From positions 154,637 to 218,636 of the forward strand of contig JAREIK010000375.1 of the NCBI GenBank assembly GCA_029783825.1: DNA of 64,000 bases, given 5' to 3'. Each line of letters starts with the position of its first letter. The stretch's first letter is position 1. Positions 11,663-23,061 of the stretch are shown in pieces. The notes under the pieces are model-generated. The model was given only the letters and a program-made list of their open reading frames with translations, made no database searches and was not told the origin of the DNA. The position numbers and the translations under genes are program-made. The DNA is from Sapria himalayana (taxonomy: Eukaryota; Streptophyta; Magnoliopsida; Malpighiales; Rafflesiaceae).

Positions 11663-11827
11663 CAGATTATGTACGGGTTAGTTCTGAAGCTGATGTACGA
11701 GAAGACCAAATACAGTCTTCATTCTCACGATGTGCTATATGGATCCGGTAGTGGTCATCAATCTATTATTGGATTCTCTCTTGGTGATGATTCCAATAGC
11801 TATTGGTTAATTATTTTATTTCGTCCA
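11663..11827 (+). pseudogene. SDF2: Captured SDF2 (MIR-domain protein) exon fragment
   Basis: About 50 codons read MYGLVLKLMYEKTKYSLHSH, then DVLYGSGSGHQSIIGF and DSNSYWLI. This is the first MIR repeat of plant stromal-cell-derived-factor-2-like protein, an ER-lumen glycoprotein quality-control factor; family landmarks are KLMHEKT, LHSHDVPYGSGSGQQS and NSYWIV. A polypyrimidine stretch and CAG just before 11666 look like the original splice acceptor, so this is a genomic exon and not a cDNA copy. The other two MIR repeats, signal peptide and C-terminus are not found nearby. The frame is open across the exon, but nothing shows it is expressed. It lies in the interior of a CACTA 3' fragment. Confidence 0.85.
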
Positions 11828-12049
11828 TGTTCTAAAATAGTCTGTTGAAAATTCAATATTTGTTTTATGGATAAAATCTTGCACAATGATTGGTAAATGC
11901 TATATATGTGCTACAAACTACATAATTATCTGAATCAGAATTCTTCATGCATATTGGTAAATGCTATATGAGTGATAGTCAGATATATAATTTTGCTAAA
12001 TTAATAAGTTTCCAACCTTCGTATCATTTAAGTTTGAATTGATGTATAT

Positions 12050-12232
12050 GTAGAAAATGAAAGAAGTGAATGATAAGATGAAAAAAATGAAGAATGCAAT
12101 ACAATAGGAGATGACCCAAATGGAGTCAAAGTTAGTAGCCTTGACAAGATAGATAGCACATAGAGTTCCAACAGAGTATCCACACATGAGAACCTATCTC
12201 TAATGCATCATATGATGGGGATGATGATTTAG
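12050..12232 (+). pseudogene. CACTA second-gene C-terminal tail (copy A2)
   Basis: In the frame ending TAG 12230-12232 it reads GVKVSSLDKIDST, a stop, SSNRVSTHENLSL. This aligns with minus-strand tails in element C at 51398-51541 (GIRVSIIYETDRTHCSSRET) and 53885-54020 (GVIVSGLNAIDSIPSSSSET). The upstream lysine/methionine-rich stretch is the end of the coiled-coil region. Confidence 0.6.
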
Positions 12233-12690
12233 TTTAAAATAATTATATACCTATGTTATATTTTTGTTTTAACTATGTAACTATTGTATCAGAATAGTTT
12301 ATTAACTGCTTTTTCTTTTTGTTAATTTAAATAATGTTTATAGTATATGTTTTTATTCAATTTAATATAAAAATTTTAAAATATGTAATTAAATATTTTG
12401 TAAAAAAATAAATTGTGAAAATAGCTTTGGAATTAAATTTGGAAAGGAATTTTCTATAGCTAATTTAGCTTGAGAATTTTTTGTACATTTTCAATTGAAA
12501 AATATTAATTACTATTCTTAATTACAATCAAAAATAGCAAGGGAAAAATTAAAATTAGCTATGGAATTTCTGTCATTAAAAAATTTGCTAGGGATTTTTC
12601 TCGTTAATATTTTATGAAGAGCACTTTAGATTGGGATAATTTTCATCAATAATTTGTTGTTATTCTATTTCAGTGATGGGAAAATCTCAT

Positions 12691-14116
12691 ATAGATAGAT
12701 TGATAGATCAAAAGATATTTACATAGATAGATTAATAGATAGATTGATTGATTGATTGACAGATATAAAGATATATAGATAGTCAAATAGATAGAAATAT
12801 ATATAGAAAGATATATAGATAGATAGATACAAATAGATATACAGATAGATAAATAGATAAATAGATTGCTAGATAGATAGATAGATAGATTGATTAATAG
12901 ATTGATAAAAATATTAATAGACAAAATGATAGACAGATAAATATACATTTTGATAAATAGTTAGGTAGATAGATAGATAGATAGACAAATAGATACACAA
13001 ATAGATAGACAAAGAGATAGGCAGATAGATAATCATAAAAATAGATATATAAATAGACAAATAGATAGATAGATAGAGAGCGAGATAGATAGATAGATAG
13101 ACAAAAAGACAAATAGATATATAGATTTATAAATAGATTGATACACCAAGTGATAGATTGAAAGTTAGATTAATAAATGGAAAGATAGACTTATTCATAG
13201 ATAGATAGGTAGAAAAATAGATAGAAAGATAGATAGATTGTTTGAAAGATAGATAGATAGACACAATGATAGGAATATTGACCTAAAGATTCATAGATTT
13301 ATAGATAGACACAATGATAGGAATATTGATATAAAGATTGATAGATTTATAGATAGATTTATAGAGAGATTGATAGATAGGTAGATAGTCAGATTATATA
13401 TATATATATATATATAGAAAGATAGATAGATAGGTAGGTAGGTAGGTAGGTAGGTAGGTAGGTAGATAGATAGACAGATAGAAAAACATATAAATAGACA
13501 TATAAATATATATTAGATAGAGAAATAGATAGACAAACAGATATATAGATAGACAAATTGAAACATAGAAAGATAGCTAGATAGATCAACATATAGATAG
13601 ACTGATAGATTTCCATATAGATAAATAGATAGATATACAGATAGATAGTTAGTTATTTGGACAGATAGATAGATAAACAAATATATAGATAAATTGATAG
13701 ACATATAGCTATATAGATATATAGACAGCTACATAGACAGATACATAGATAGATACATAGACAGACAAATAGATAGATAGATAAATAGATAGATAGAAAA
13801 AATGATTGATAGTTAGATAGATAGATAGATAGATAGATAGACATATTGATAAATAGATATACAGATTGATAGGCAGATAGATAGTTGATAGATAGATTGA
13901 TAGATAGAAAGATAGATACATATAGATAGATAGATAAATATACAAATAAATAGAGAGATAGATAGACAGGTAGATACTGAGATTGATAGATAGACAAATA
14001 GAAAGATAGAAATATAGAAAGAAATAAAGATAGATAGATAGACATATAGATAGACAAATAGATTGGTAGATATATAGATAGGCTAATAGATAGATAGGTA
14101 GATAGACAGATATATA

Positions 14117-14156
<40 letters not shown>

Positions 14157-14334
14157 AAGACAGATAGTGAGACAAATAGATAGATTGATAGATAGAAGAC
14201 AGAAAGACAAATAGATAGATAGATTGATATATAGATAGGTAGATTGATAAATAGATAGATATATAGATAAAAAGACAGATAGATAGACTTATAGATATAT
14301 AGATATATTGATTGATCGATATATAGATATACAA

Positions 14335-14365
<31 letters not shown>

Positions 14366-14873
14366 TATAAATTGATTGATTGACAAATATAAAGATTGAC
14401 AGATAGATTGATAGATAGGAAAATAGATAGATAGATAGATATAAAGACTGCTAGATAGAAAGACATAATAATATTTAAACAGATAGATTGATAGATAAAT
14501 AGACAAATAGATAGACCAGAAAGATAGATAGATAGCTAGATTGATTGATTGATTGATTGACATATTTATTGACAGATTGATAGGCAGATAGATAGACAGA
14601 TAGATAATCAAATTTTTAGACAGATAAGTAGATAGATAGATAAAGACATAGATAGATAGTTAGAGAAAAATATTTATAGACTGATAGATAGATAGATAGA
14701 TAAAAAGATTAATATACAAAATGATAGATAGTTTGATAGACAGATTTATAGATAGAATGATAAACTCGAATAGATCGATCGATTGATTGATTGATTTACA
14801 AATATATAGATTGATAGATAGATAAATACATACACAGAGATATAAACAAATATATAGATAGATAGATAGAGAT
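12691..14873 (+). repeat. GATA tetranucleotide array 1 (2.2 kb, GATA on plus)
   Basis: An imperfect (GATA)n array with GACA, GATT, AAAT and (TA)n interruptions. There is a pure (GTAG)n patch near 13431-13464 and a (TA)n run near 14116-14150. The left edge meets the truncated CACTA A2 end and the right edge meets the CACTA terminus at 14874. Long minus-strand frames made of LSIY repeats are repeat artefacts, because CTAT has no stop in any frame. Confidence 0.95.
13261..13356 (+). repeat. 48-bp tandem duplication inside GATA array 1
   Basis: ACACAATGATAGGAATATTG occurs at 13261 and again at 13309, each followed by nearly the same ~28 bp. It is a local duplication of a non-GATA unit. Confidence 0.8.
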
Positions 14874-14979
14874 CACTAAAAGAAAAATCACAAATAGCTT
14901 GTAAAAATTTCCTAGCTAAATGGAGTTTTTCTGTAGCTAAAGTGGATATAACGATGGATTAACAAGGAAATCTTTCCCA
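14874..14979 (-). repeat. CACTA D 3' terminus and first part of subterminal region
   Basis: CACTAAAAGAAAAATC followed by CTAGCTAAATGGAG and GTAGCTAAAGTGG motifs. It is cut by the hAT insertion and resumes at 18489 with TGCTTGTCAC. The uninterrupted motif CTAAAGTGCTCGTC is seen at about 51014 in element C. Confidence 0.8.
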
Positions 14980-14987
14980 ATCTAAAG
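14980..14987. repeat. Left 8-bp target duplication of hAT
   Basis: ATCTAAAG. It differs from the right copy ATCCAAAG by one transition. Confidence 0.85.
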
Positions 14988-17900
14988 TATATGTGTCAAA
15001 CGTGTCGTGCTGGGCCGGCCCAGCATGGTTTTTGTAGGCCAAACCATGCTACCATACTGGGCTAGGCATGTCTATAGTAACCGTGACATGCCTGGCCCTT
15101 AACGATTTATTCAAGCAAAGCTCGGTATGGCCCGGTTGGCATGAATGGTTTTATGCCGTGCCTGGTCAGGCATATACGAGGCGGTTTAAAAAAATTTAAA
15201 TTTTTTTTATTTTTTTTATTTTTTATTTAGAATATTTAGGTAATTATAAAATATAAATTAGATAATATTTAAAAATATTTAAATTGTAAATTATAAATAT
15301 TTGAATAGTTATAAAGTTTATTTTTTTATGTTATTTGTTTTAATTATGTTCTAATTAGATTATAATTTATTAGAATTATATTTTAGAATTTTAAATGAAA
15401 TTATTAAAAATAAAAATAAAACAAACACATTTTATCTAACAAAAATAACAAAGTTAAACTCACAAAGCCAATTACCAAATGACCAAACTAAACCAAATAC
15501 AATGTAATCAAAAATCAGTACAAAATATCGAAATCAAAAATCAGAATCAAGCATAACTCAAAAGGAAAAGCATAACTCATAAGGAAAAGCATAACTGTAA
15601 CAAAAGTGTATCAGTCGGCATGTCACAATCCGGCAATCATCAACCATCAAGCATCAAGTAGCAACCTCATCAATCATGCATTCTCATATCATTATCATCT
15701 TGAATCTCAATATCAATATCATTATCACATGGAACATCATCAGCAATCAACTCCACCTCATTCGCTGTAGTCCCTCTCCCAGTTCCAGCATGATCCTTGA
15801 TGCTAAACATCGAATCCTTTCAATCCTTCATGCATACTAAAGCCTTAACAATATCTTGACATAATCTTCATCTCCTATCCAAAATCACATTCACTACAAT
15901 AGAAAAAGTAGGCTCCGATGCTATGCTCGACACCTAAGGAGTCAATAGATCCCGTGCTATCTTAATTTGCACAGGAAAGGTAGACTCATATGATTTCCAC
16001 CACTATAATATATCAAGATTCTTAGTATCAGACAATGATAGGATTGAGTAGTAATCGGTACGATACAGTTTGCTCCTATTCGACGGTCCACCCTGTTGTT
16101 TCTCCCTAGCTAACTAAATGGAAAAATCATTATCTTCGAATATGGTATCAATATCTGTTCTCACAACCTTACTACTACTATCACCATACGTAGTATCATA
16201 GTATGTGAAAAGGTCAGTCAACTTCTCATGAATGAACCCTTCAGGCGAGTCTTCCAGGTTCATGCATGAGGAAATAAAAGTCAAAACATTATCTACCTCT
16301 TCCACCTTAACCCTAAGGTCCATGCATGTAGCAAGACAATAAAGAGATGGAATGGTAGACCGGTACTTTAAATACTTGGTTTCCATCTCTGTAACCATAT
16401 GACTAAGTTTTGGATCAGCTCGATACTTTCTAAACATGCTACTAATGTTGCATATGCACCTGAGTGCAATGCAAGTCGTCGGAGTATAAACGAATGAATA
16501 CATGTTCATGTCATAAAAAATCTTCAGTAATTTCACAAATTAAATTCTTAAAGCCTAGTTAGTGTCATCAATAAAAAGTTCATCACTCTTACTATTGACG
16601 TAGTCGGATTCCATGTGTTTGTATCCAACACATGACACCAACATTATGTATGTGTAATTCAAACAATGTCTGACATTCGATTAGAATTTCTTCTTCTTAA
16701 GTTTGGTATACAAACAGAGACTACCAAGCTCTAATTGTTTGCGAGGCATGCAAATATATTTTAGTGAGTTACATATGTTTTCCAAAGCGAGGAAACACAC
16801 CTTCATCCCCACAAGTAGAATCATGTTAACCACGTGACACATGTATCAGAAGTGGAAAATCTCTCTTAATGGTACGTCTCTATTATTCCTAACAAACATC
16901 TTAATCGCTACTCCATTATTAGATACATTATTGATTGTGATACTAAAAATTTTATTTTGAATTTTATATTCTCTAAAAATTTTTATCATACACTCAAAAA
17001 TGGCAAGCCCAAGAATCGTGGAGAATCCTAAAATTTTTTTATTCACATGCCATCTAGAATCTACATAGTGGGCGGTGAGACATGCATAAAGATGCATCAT
17101 CATGACTAGTCCAGATATCGGATGTCACGGACACCACTCTACTATATACCATAAATTTATTAATTATTAATTATTTTACTAACTTATAATATGTTAGTAT
17201 GTCATTCCAAGATGTGGACCTAGAAACCTATGATAAGTAGGCTAAAAATATGTCTGCATGATGCTCACTATCCTTAGATCTTCCAAAAATTTGATCAGAA
17301 GATCCATCAATATGATAAGTTTGGTCATGCCTTCCCAACCCAACTCGCTATGGCATATGAAGGGGGCAAACTTTGAGACTGAACTAGATTCAGTCTTAAA
17401 AAATGTAGAGCTAAGTTGGGTTTGCCTAGGATCTAATGCACAATGTGTTTTGGTGCATAATTCAGCATGCCTTTTAAGATGTCCAGTCCCAAATACACTC
17501 TTACAAGTTAAAATTTTTTTACAATATTTGCAAAGTGTCATTTCTTCTTCTTCACCCATAATATTTTTTTGTTTTATTATATTAAAATAAGTCCAACCTA
17601 TAGAAGTCCTTGTTTTTTGTTTTTTAGATATTAGGGCTGAGAACATCAGAGAACCCAAAGTTTCAGCAACCTCGGACTTTTGTGTGAGATTTTCATTTTC
17701 TAAATTTAAATTAATTTTATTACTATTAGTATTTGTCATTTTTTTGGTTTTTTTAGACAAAAGGATAGCTTAAAGAGTAGAGAGAGAAAAAAATAGAAAT
17801 ACCCATAAAGTAGTGTAAAGAAAAAGCATGTGCACAAAAAATCTAACTTCTCAAGACCAATGCAAACACTAACTAAAGACGAGCCTGAGTTGTGAGTCCC

Positions 17901-18480
17901 TAAAAGCTGAATCAAAATCCCGAGAGAGAGAATTTTAGGAGAGAGGTTTGAGAGAGAGAGAGAGAATGTAATATTTTATGTTTTTGAAAAACAAAAAAAA
18001 TTAGAGAGGGGGTGGGGAGCATTTATAAAAAAAAATTTAGAATATTTTTTTTTAAAAAGTATTTTTTAAAAAAAAAATTTTTTAAAATTTTTTTGGGGTA
18101 GAATCATATGGGTTGTCGGATTCTACCCCATAGCCATTGGAGTCAAAATCCAACGGCTTATTTTCCAAATAATTATTTTTAAATATTTGAAATATTGGCC
18201 GTAAGCCCGTAATAGGCCTTTGGGGTTGGGGTTGGTTTAGATTTGTGCCCACCCAGTTTCCAGATCAGTCAGGATGAGCCTCAGCCCATTGGGGTAGTAC
18301 GGTATTGGTACCTCGGCTCGTGCCGAGGTACTGAGCTAACCAGGCAGTGGTACCGTGTCGGGCCAGGTACAGCATGAGGCCCGGTTAGACTCGGCATGAC
18401 ATGGCATGGGCATGGACACGAGAAATTCCAGTGCCGTGCTTGGCTGGGCATGACATGAATCAGCCCATTTGACACCTCTA
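14988..18480 (-). mobile_element. hAT element (3.5 kb) nested in CACTA D
   Basis: Termini TATATGTGTCAAA (14988) and TTTGACACCTCTA (to 18480) are imperfect inverted repeats of the hAT type. They are flanked by 8-bp direct repeats ATCTAAAG (14980-14987) and ATCCAAAG (18481-18488), as expected for hAT insertion with one later mutation. Both ends are GC-rich with repeated GGCCAGGCACGG-like motifs, in contrast with the surroundings. Inside is a broken transposase gene on the minus strand. The insertion split the subterminal repeats of element D, so it is younger than D. Confidence 0.92.
15770..17760 (-). pseudogene. hAT transposase (BED zinc finger / hAT dimerisation), degenerate
   Basis: Reading leftward from Met at 17758-17760, the N-terminus has a BED-type zinc finger (CKYCKKILTCKSVFGTGHLK then RHAELC, about 17450-17535). 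Central blocks include CLTAHYVDSRWHVNKKILGF and SITINNVSNNGVAIK (16846-17103), typical of the catalytic region of Ac/Tam3-like enzymes. Next is MVTEMETKYLKY with a CMDLRVK motif (16114-16536). The C-terminal dimerisation domain (PF05699 type) at about 15770-16025 reads LDIL, stop, WWKSYESTFPVQIKIARDLL, VSSIASEPTFS. There are several stops and frameshifts, for example TAG in the place of the usual residue before WWK. A full enzyme would be about 650-700 residues. It is non-functional as it stands. Confidence 0.88.
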
Positions 18481-18488
18481 ATCCAAAG
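18481..18488. repeat. Right 8-bp target duplication of hAT
   Basis: ATCCAAAG, directly after the terminal TTTGACACCTCTA. Confidence 0.85.
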
Positions 18489-18640
18489 TGCTTGTCACAA
18501 AAATTAAATAGTAAATATTTTCCCTATCAAAATTAGCAATAGAAAATTTCCTAGCTAAATTATCGAGGGAAAAATCTCTAGCTAAATTAGTGAGGGAAAA
18601 ATCTCTAGCTATTTTCATTCCAAAATTATTTTCACATTTT
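18489..18640 (-). repeat. CACTA D 3' subterminal region, continuation
   Basis: Repeated CTAGCTAAATT and AGGGAAAAATCTCTAGCTA motifs. It is contiguous with 14874-14979 once the hAT element is removed. Confidence 0.75.
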
Positions 18641-18894
18641 TAATTTTTTACATAAAATTTAATTACATATTTTTATAAAAACATAACTATAAACCATTGT
18701 TTAAAATTAACAAAAAATAAAATCAATTAATAAAATATTTTTATATAATTTGTTACATAGTTAAAATAAAAACATAACAAAACTTGATTATATCTTATTC
18801 TTCATCAATGTATATAATGACACTGCATAAAGTAAAATCTATCTATGAAATTTTCATTGCTTTCTCGCCTCCACCTCCTCAATATCTACATATT

Positions 18895-19063
18895 ACTCTA
18901 GCACCCAAGCATGTCCCTTCATGGCCATCATCATTGCTTCCTTTAGTTCTAGTCTATATTTCCTCTCCACCTCCAACTCCAACTCCTTCTTCCTTTTATC
19001 TTCCAATGCCCTTTTTGTATCTAGTTGCTCTTCCAACAACACACTTTTTAACCTTGAGATGAG
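18895..19063 (-). pseudogene. Charged coiled-coil exon in CACTA D, unidentified
   Basis: Reading leftward after a plausible splice acceptor (CATGCAG at 19064-19070), about 56 codons read LISRLKSVLLEEQLDTKRAL, EDKRKKELELEVERKYRLEL, KEAMMMAMKGHAWVLE and then a stop. The Glu/Lys/Arg/Leu heptad pattern indicates a coiled coil. It lies 3' of the second-gene exons of element D. It may be a variant C-terminus of that gene or a captured host exon. I do not recognise the protein. Confidence 0.5.
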
Positions 19064-19070
19064 CTGCATG

Positions 19071-19525
19071 TATGTATACTTGTGCATGTATATATGTGCA
19101 TGTGTGTGTGTGTGTAAACACAGACACATGTATATTCATGCTAATACACATACCATCAAAGTCAATAGAAGGAAATAATCAAGGGCTTAAAAAGACACAT
19201 ATAGGTCTCTCATGCATTGTTAGCATCTTCTAGTTCTTTCTCCTTTGGTACTTCACCCAGATAGAGAACATTGTTACACCTGCACATGGTGCATAACATA
19301 CTATATTTTACAAACCAATAAAGAACACAACACAATGTCGCTGATAAATAGTTAAACTAGTACATGCAACACCAACTGCCACATGCAAGAAATTTCATAC
19401 AATGAGATAATCATGAGCTTATTTTTAAATTACTGAATTAAGATTCCCCCAAGATTTCTAGTGAACTATCCATCAACATATTCTCCTGTGTTGCTCAGCT
19501 TCACGTATCAGTCCATGGTTAATTA
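19071..19525. other. Non-coding interior of CACTA D
   Basis: AT-rich with a short TG tract near 19100. No feature is supported. Confidence 0.5.
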
Positions 19526-19534
19526 TAAGAAAGT

Positions 19535-21506
19535 TAAAAAAAGTTTTGTATGGAAATAATACATTTTAAATAAAAATTCCAAAATATGATGCTTGTTTGA
19601 AAAATATTACCAAACTAGTGCATCTGGAATAGCATGACAATGGACATCATTGTTAACGATAGTCATTGCCACATTATTGAATTTTAAAAATCAAGATTTT
19701 CATCAATGTCTGTCTCGCTTGATGATGATAAATTCGGCCTTGATTTCGGGTTTGACACAAGATTCAGTTTGGATTCGTTTCTAGTTTCAATATTGCATCT
19801 TGGCCATATAGATTTCTAAGTGAGTGGCCAAGTTAAGTTGGTGGTTTGATCAAGAGATGATACATAAACTGAAGATGAAGAAGATGAATTTAACTTGATG
19901 GTTTTCTCTAGATTGAAATGGAGAAGCCACTTGTGGCAATAATCTCTTGATTTGTTGAATTTGACAGGTTCACTCTAAATCATGATTAAAGAAAAAAAAA
20001 ACAAATCATTTAATAGTAAGAAAAGGATTTAGATACATTCAAGTATGACAAGACCATATTTCATATTTAATAAAACAAATAAGCACCTTATCATTGCCCC
20101 TTTTTTTATCTTTATACTGCAAGAGCTACGACAATAAACTTGAGCAAGGATAACCTACAGAAATGAACTCATGGTTTCAAACTTGTATTTCTTTGTCACG
20201 GTTAATGGAGCAATTGGGGCTACACGTTGTACTTTTTGTAAGTAATCCAAATTCAATATTTTACCCGCTAGAGCCACTCATGTTTTGCTCCTACACCTAT
20301 TTTTCTTCTTTTTTAAAATTTTTCAAATGCATAACTAGTGAAATATGAAGTGTTTATGCATGCTTATATACAATAGTTTACACGATGGTACATATGAATA
20401 GTGTGTGGGTGTATGTGTTTGTGCATGCCTTTGTGGGTGTGTAGTTGAGTAATTGATGGGTAGCATATGTGACTGATATATCACACTAGAAAAATTGAGA
20501 GAAAAAAGTAAAAAAAAAAGAATCGTTTTGCTAGTTGAGATTGAGGCTAAGATTCAGGCTTCCAATTGGAACAGTGACTAGATAAAGTTCCCAAATAATC
20601 TCTAGAGAGGGAAAGATTACTTTACACTTGATGTAAGTTTGGAATGTGGGGATTCCCATGAGCTATACTCTTATAGCCTCGCCGCCAATTCCATAGATCA
20701 GACTTTGCATCTCTGTGATAATGTACTCTACAATGTTGTTACATGCTTGCCAACCATAATTTGGCCAGATATCATAGACCCATTTAAGATCACCACATAT
20801 AAAACAACTCCTCTACTTGAATAACCATCTATGATGCACTTATGCTCCATAAATTTCTGGTCAACGTCTACTTTTGAATGTTTCCTTAAAGAGAAAAGAG
20901 GAAATGTTACTAATCTAACCCATTTCCATTTTCTCCCTCACACCTCTTACTACACTCTCTATGCTTGCCACACACTCTCCCTTAATCATGATGTTTTTTT
21001 TCTTCATCTCCAACACATGTAAAACCCTCATCACATCTTCGGTCTTTGACAGTGTTTCTAATGGCGAGCTTAAGTTCTTCCCCAATAGTTCAAATTGACC
21101 GGAAGAAAGAAATGGAGGAGAAGAGTTGGGTGTGGTGAAAGGTTTTATGGATTCTAATGAATTCCCAGGAACTGGAGTGATATTTGCAATAGTAGCCATG
21201 GCTGTGGATGTACTTCTAGAACAAATATCCTTGGATACGGCTTGTTTAACCTTGTTTTTCACTAAGTTGGATTCCACACTCTTCCATTATTCCCAATGCC
21301 TGCATTTTAAAATTTTTAAAATTTAATAGCCGGCATTCACAATGCCACTTTTTATTTTTAAAATTCCATAGGGTGATAATGACTGTCGTTTACAACGACT
21401 CAAATTGCCACGTTGTTTCCAAACATATTAGTTTGGTAATATTTTTTAAACTAGCATTATATTTTGGATTTTTTATTTAAAATGTATTATTTACATACAA
21501 AACTTA
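19535..21506. mobile_element. MULE-like element (1.97 kb) with ~155-bp inverted ends
   Basis: Sequence 19535-19692 (starting TAAAAAAAGTTTTGTATGG) matches the complement of about 21352-21506 over most of its length, including CCAAAATAT, AATATTACCAAACTA, CAGTCATT and GGAATTTTAAAAAT blocks. The flanks are 9-bp near-perfect direct repeats TAAGAAAGT (19526-19534) and TTAGAAAGT (21507-21515). Long inverted ends plus a 9-bp duplication are the Mutator signature. No MuDR transposase is seen inside. A 120-codon frame of non-transposon character is present, so a gene-carrying (Pack-MULE type) element is possible. The terminal AT-rich bases make the exact ends uncertain by a few bases. Confidence 0.65.
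20915..21277 (-). pseudogene. Unidentified gene fragment inside MULE-like element
   Basis: A 120-codon open frame, less AT-rich than its surroundings, reads MESNLVKNKVKQAVSKDI at the start and SIESVVRGVREKMEMG at the end. The middle is Ser/Pro/Thr-rich (ITPVPGNSLESIKPF, PPFLSSGQFELLGK), followed by an amphipathic helix-like LETLSKTEDVMRVLHVLEMK. It has no transposase motif and no known catalytic motif. The composition suggests a captured host exon. I cannot name the source gene. It touches the inner side of the right inverted end. Confidence 0.45.
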
Positions 21507-21515
21507 TTAGAAAGT

Positions 21516-22690
21516 GCCTAACAAAATGGAAATGAAAGTTGAAATACAACATGCTGCATGGTATTGAATTTTTTCACACTAGTAGGTTCATATAGAAAAC
21601 CACCGAAGCAAAAAAACCGAAAAGAAACCATAAAAAAATGAGAAAAAAATGCAATTCACAGGAAAAGAACACAAGGTTGCTCACCTTTGTATTCCATTCC
21701 CCACTTGAGTTTTACAATGACCATCTTACTAGTCAAGTTGTTAAGAAAAGGCTTGGGATTAACGAGGATAGTCGGCAATATTCAGTAATAAAAAAATTAA
21801 TGAACGGTGGTAAATTGCACGTATGGATCAGATATTTATCTACATTTACTTAAAAATGCACAGACATATATTTATGCAATATACATGCATACATCATGAA
21901 TATAGAATAACTATATGTGTCCAAACACACACATGTGCATACACATATGCACACACTATATTCCTATCTTCTCATATTTCTTTATCTTGTCCATATATTA
22001 CACCTTTCTAGTTGAACTAAACTATTGATGCATGAAAATGGTCATGACCAAAAATCAAAATTTTTTTCTAATCTACATTTCCCACGTGATCTAAACTTTA
22101 TTATTATATTTTTTGCTTGAGAAAACTGTAAGAAAACTTTTTTTTTGAAAAATAAATGATTTTTTTGAAAGAATATTTTATTGTTGTAAATATGAATAGT
22201 TAATCTGGCTTTGATGCATGAGAAATTAAAAGCTAGTATTAATATCATTCATGAAAGCAAAAAATCTATGAATATCTCGCGTACACAAAAAATTGTATCA
22301 AACATGAAATCTTGATTACTACTTCATAGAAATTTTCTTTTAACCTCTCATTATCATCATCAATGAAATCTTATCTCAATACTATTTTGAACAAATATTA
22401 CTCTATCAATAAGAACATGAGTTCAATCCACAAGAATACCAAATATACTTCTTCAGGATGCTAGTCAAATCACCTATCATTATGTTCGAGTAGATGTCTT
22501 ACCTGCACTCCATTTCCATTATAATAGCCTATCCAGCTATTCTACAAACTTCATAGTTTCAATGCATTCAATTTGTCACGATGTAATCTGGTTCACCTTG
22601 ATAAGAAGTGTCTACGCCCTATTCAAGCAACCAAATCAAATTAAAAACAAAAAAAAAACAAAAAAAACAAAAACTTTCACAGCTCAATGT
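21516..22690. other. CACTA D interior, nothing assigned
   Basis: AT-rich. Short frames carry no recognisable motif. Around 21860-21960 there are ACACAC/CATATG-rich tracts. Confidence 0.4.
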
Positions 22691-23061
22691 TATGCCAAGA
22701 CTATTATGAACTCATTGAGAAATCAACATCTTGCCTCTTGCTTGTATTTGCGGTCATAGAGCATCTGATCAGGCTCATAAAATTCAGATTCAGCAACATC
22801 CACCTCTATGGGTCACATATGGCATTGATGTAGTTGAAATCAAGTCTTAAACCTTGTGAGCAATGATTTCAATAACACACAGTGGGAGTGTGATGGTTTT
22901 GATAACATACAGTGAGCATGCAAAGATTTGCATAGCACACAATGCATGGGTAATCGTGGTAGCTAGTGCATAGTGGATGCACTCCTTCTAGGAGTTTACA
23001 GCTCTTTCCAACACACACCCCCCTAGAGTTTAGCTTTCCCTGAGGTCGCTTTTGATACCAT
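22690..23061 (-). other. Possible LTR-retrotransposon start (PBS-like) and coding-like patch
   Basis: On the minus strand, 23060-23044 reads TGGTATCAAAAGCGACC, close to the initiator-tRNA primer site TGGTATCAGAGC used by plant Copia elements. It directly follows TTTTACA, a plausible LTR end. No second LTR or polyprotein was found. At 22790-22700 a minus-strand stretch reads DVAESEFYEPDQMLYDRKYK, which looks coding but is unidentified. Confidence 0.3.

Larger units (their letters stand above)
10272..12690 (+). mobile_element. 3' remnant of a second CACTA copy (A2) with captured gene DNA
   Basis: From about 12050 the sequence matches the 3' end of element C in reverse: second-gene C-terminal tail, AT-rich trailer, then subterminal motifs up to the GATA array. 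The last ~45 bp, including the inverted repeat, seem lost: GTGATGGGAAAATCTC runs straight into GATA repeats. Sequence 10272-11650 shows no convincing frame. It may be introns of the captured SDF2 gene or decayed element DNA. Element A may have inserted into this copy, which would explain two CACTA 3' ends in tandem. Confidence 0.65.

Noticed and set aside
12670..14611. Long minus-strand frames (up to 300 codons) of LSIY-type repeats in array 1, and similar frames across arrays 2 and 3
   Set aside because: CTAT repeats contain no stop in any frame, so long open frames arise automatically. They have no varied composition, no start or end context and no domain.
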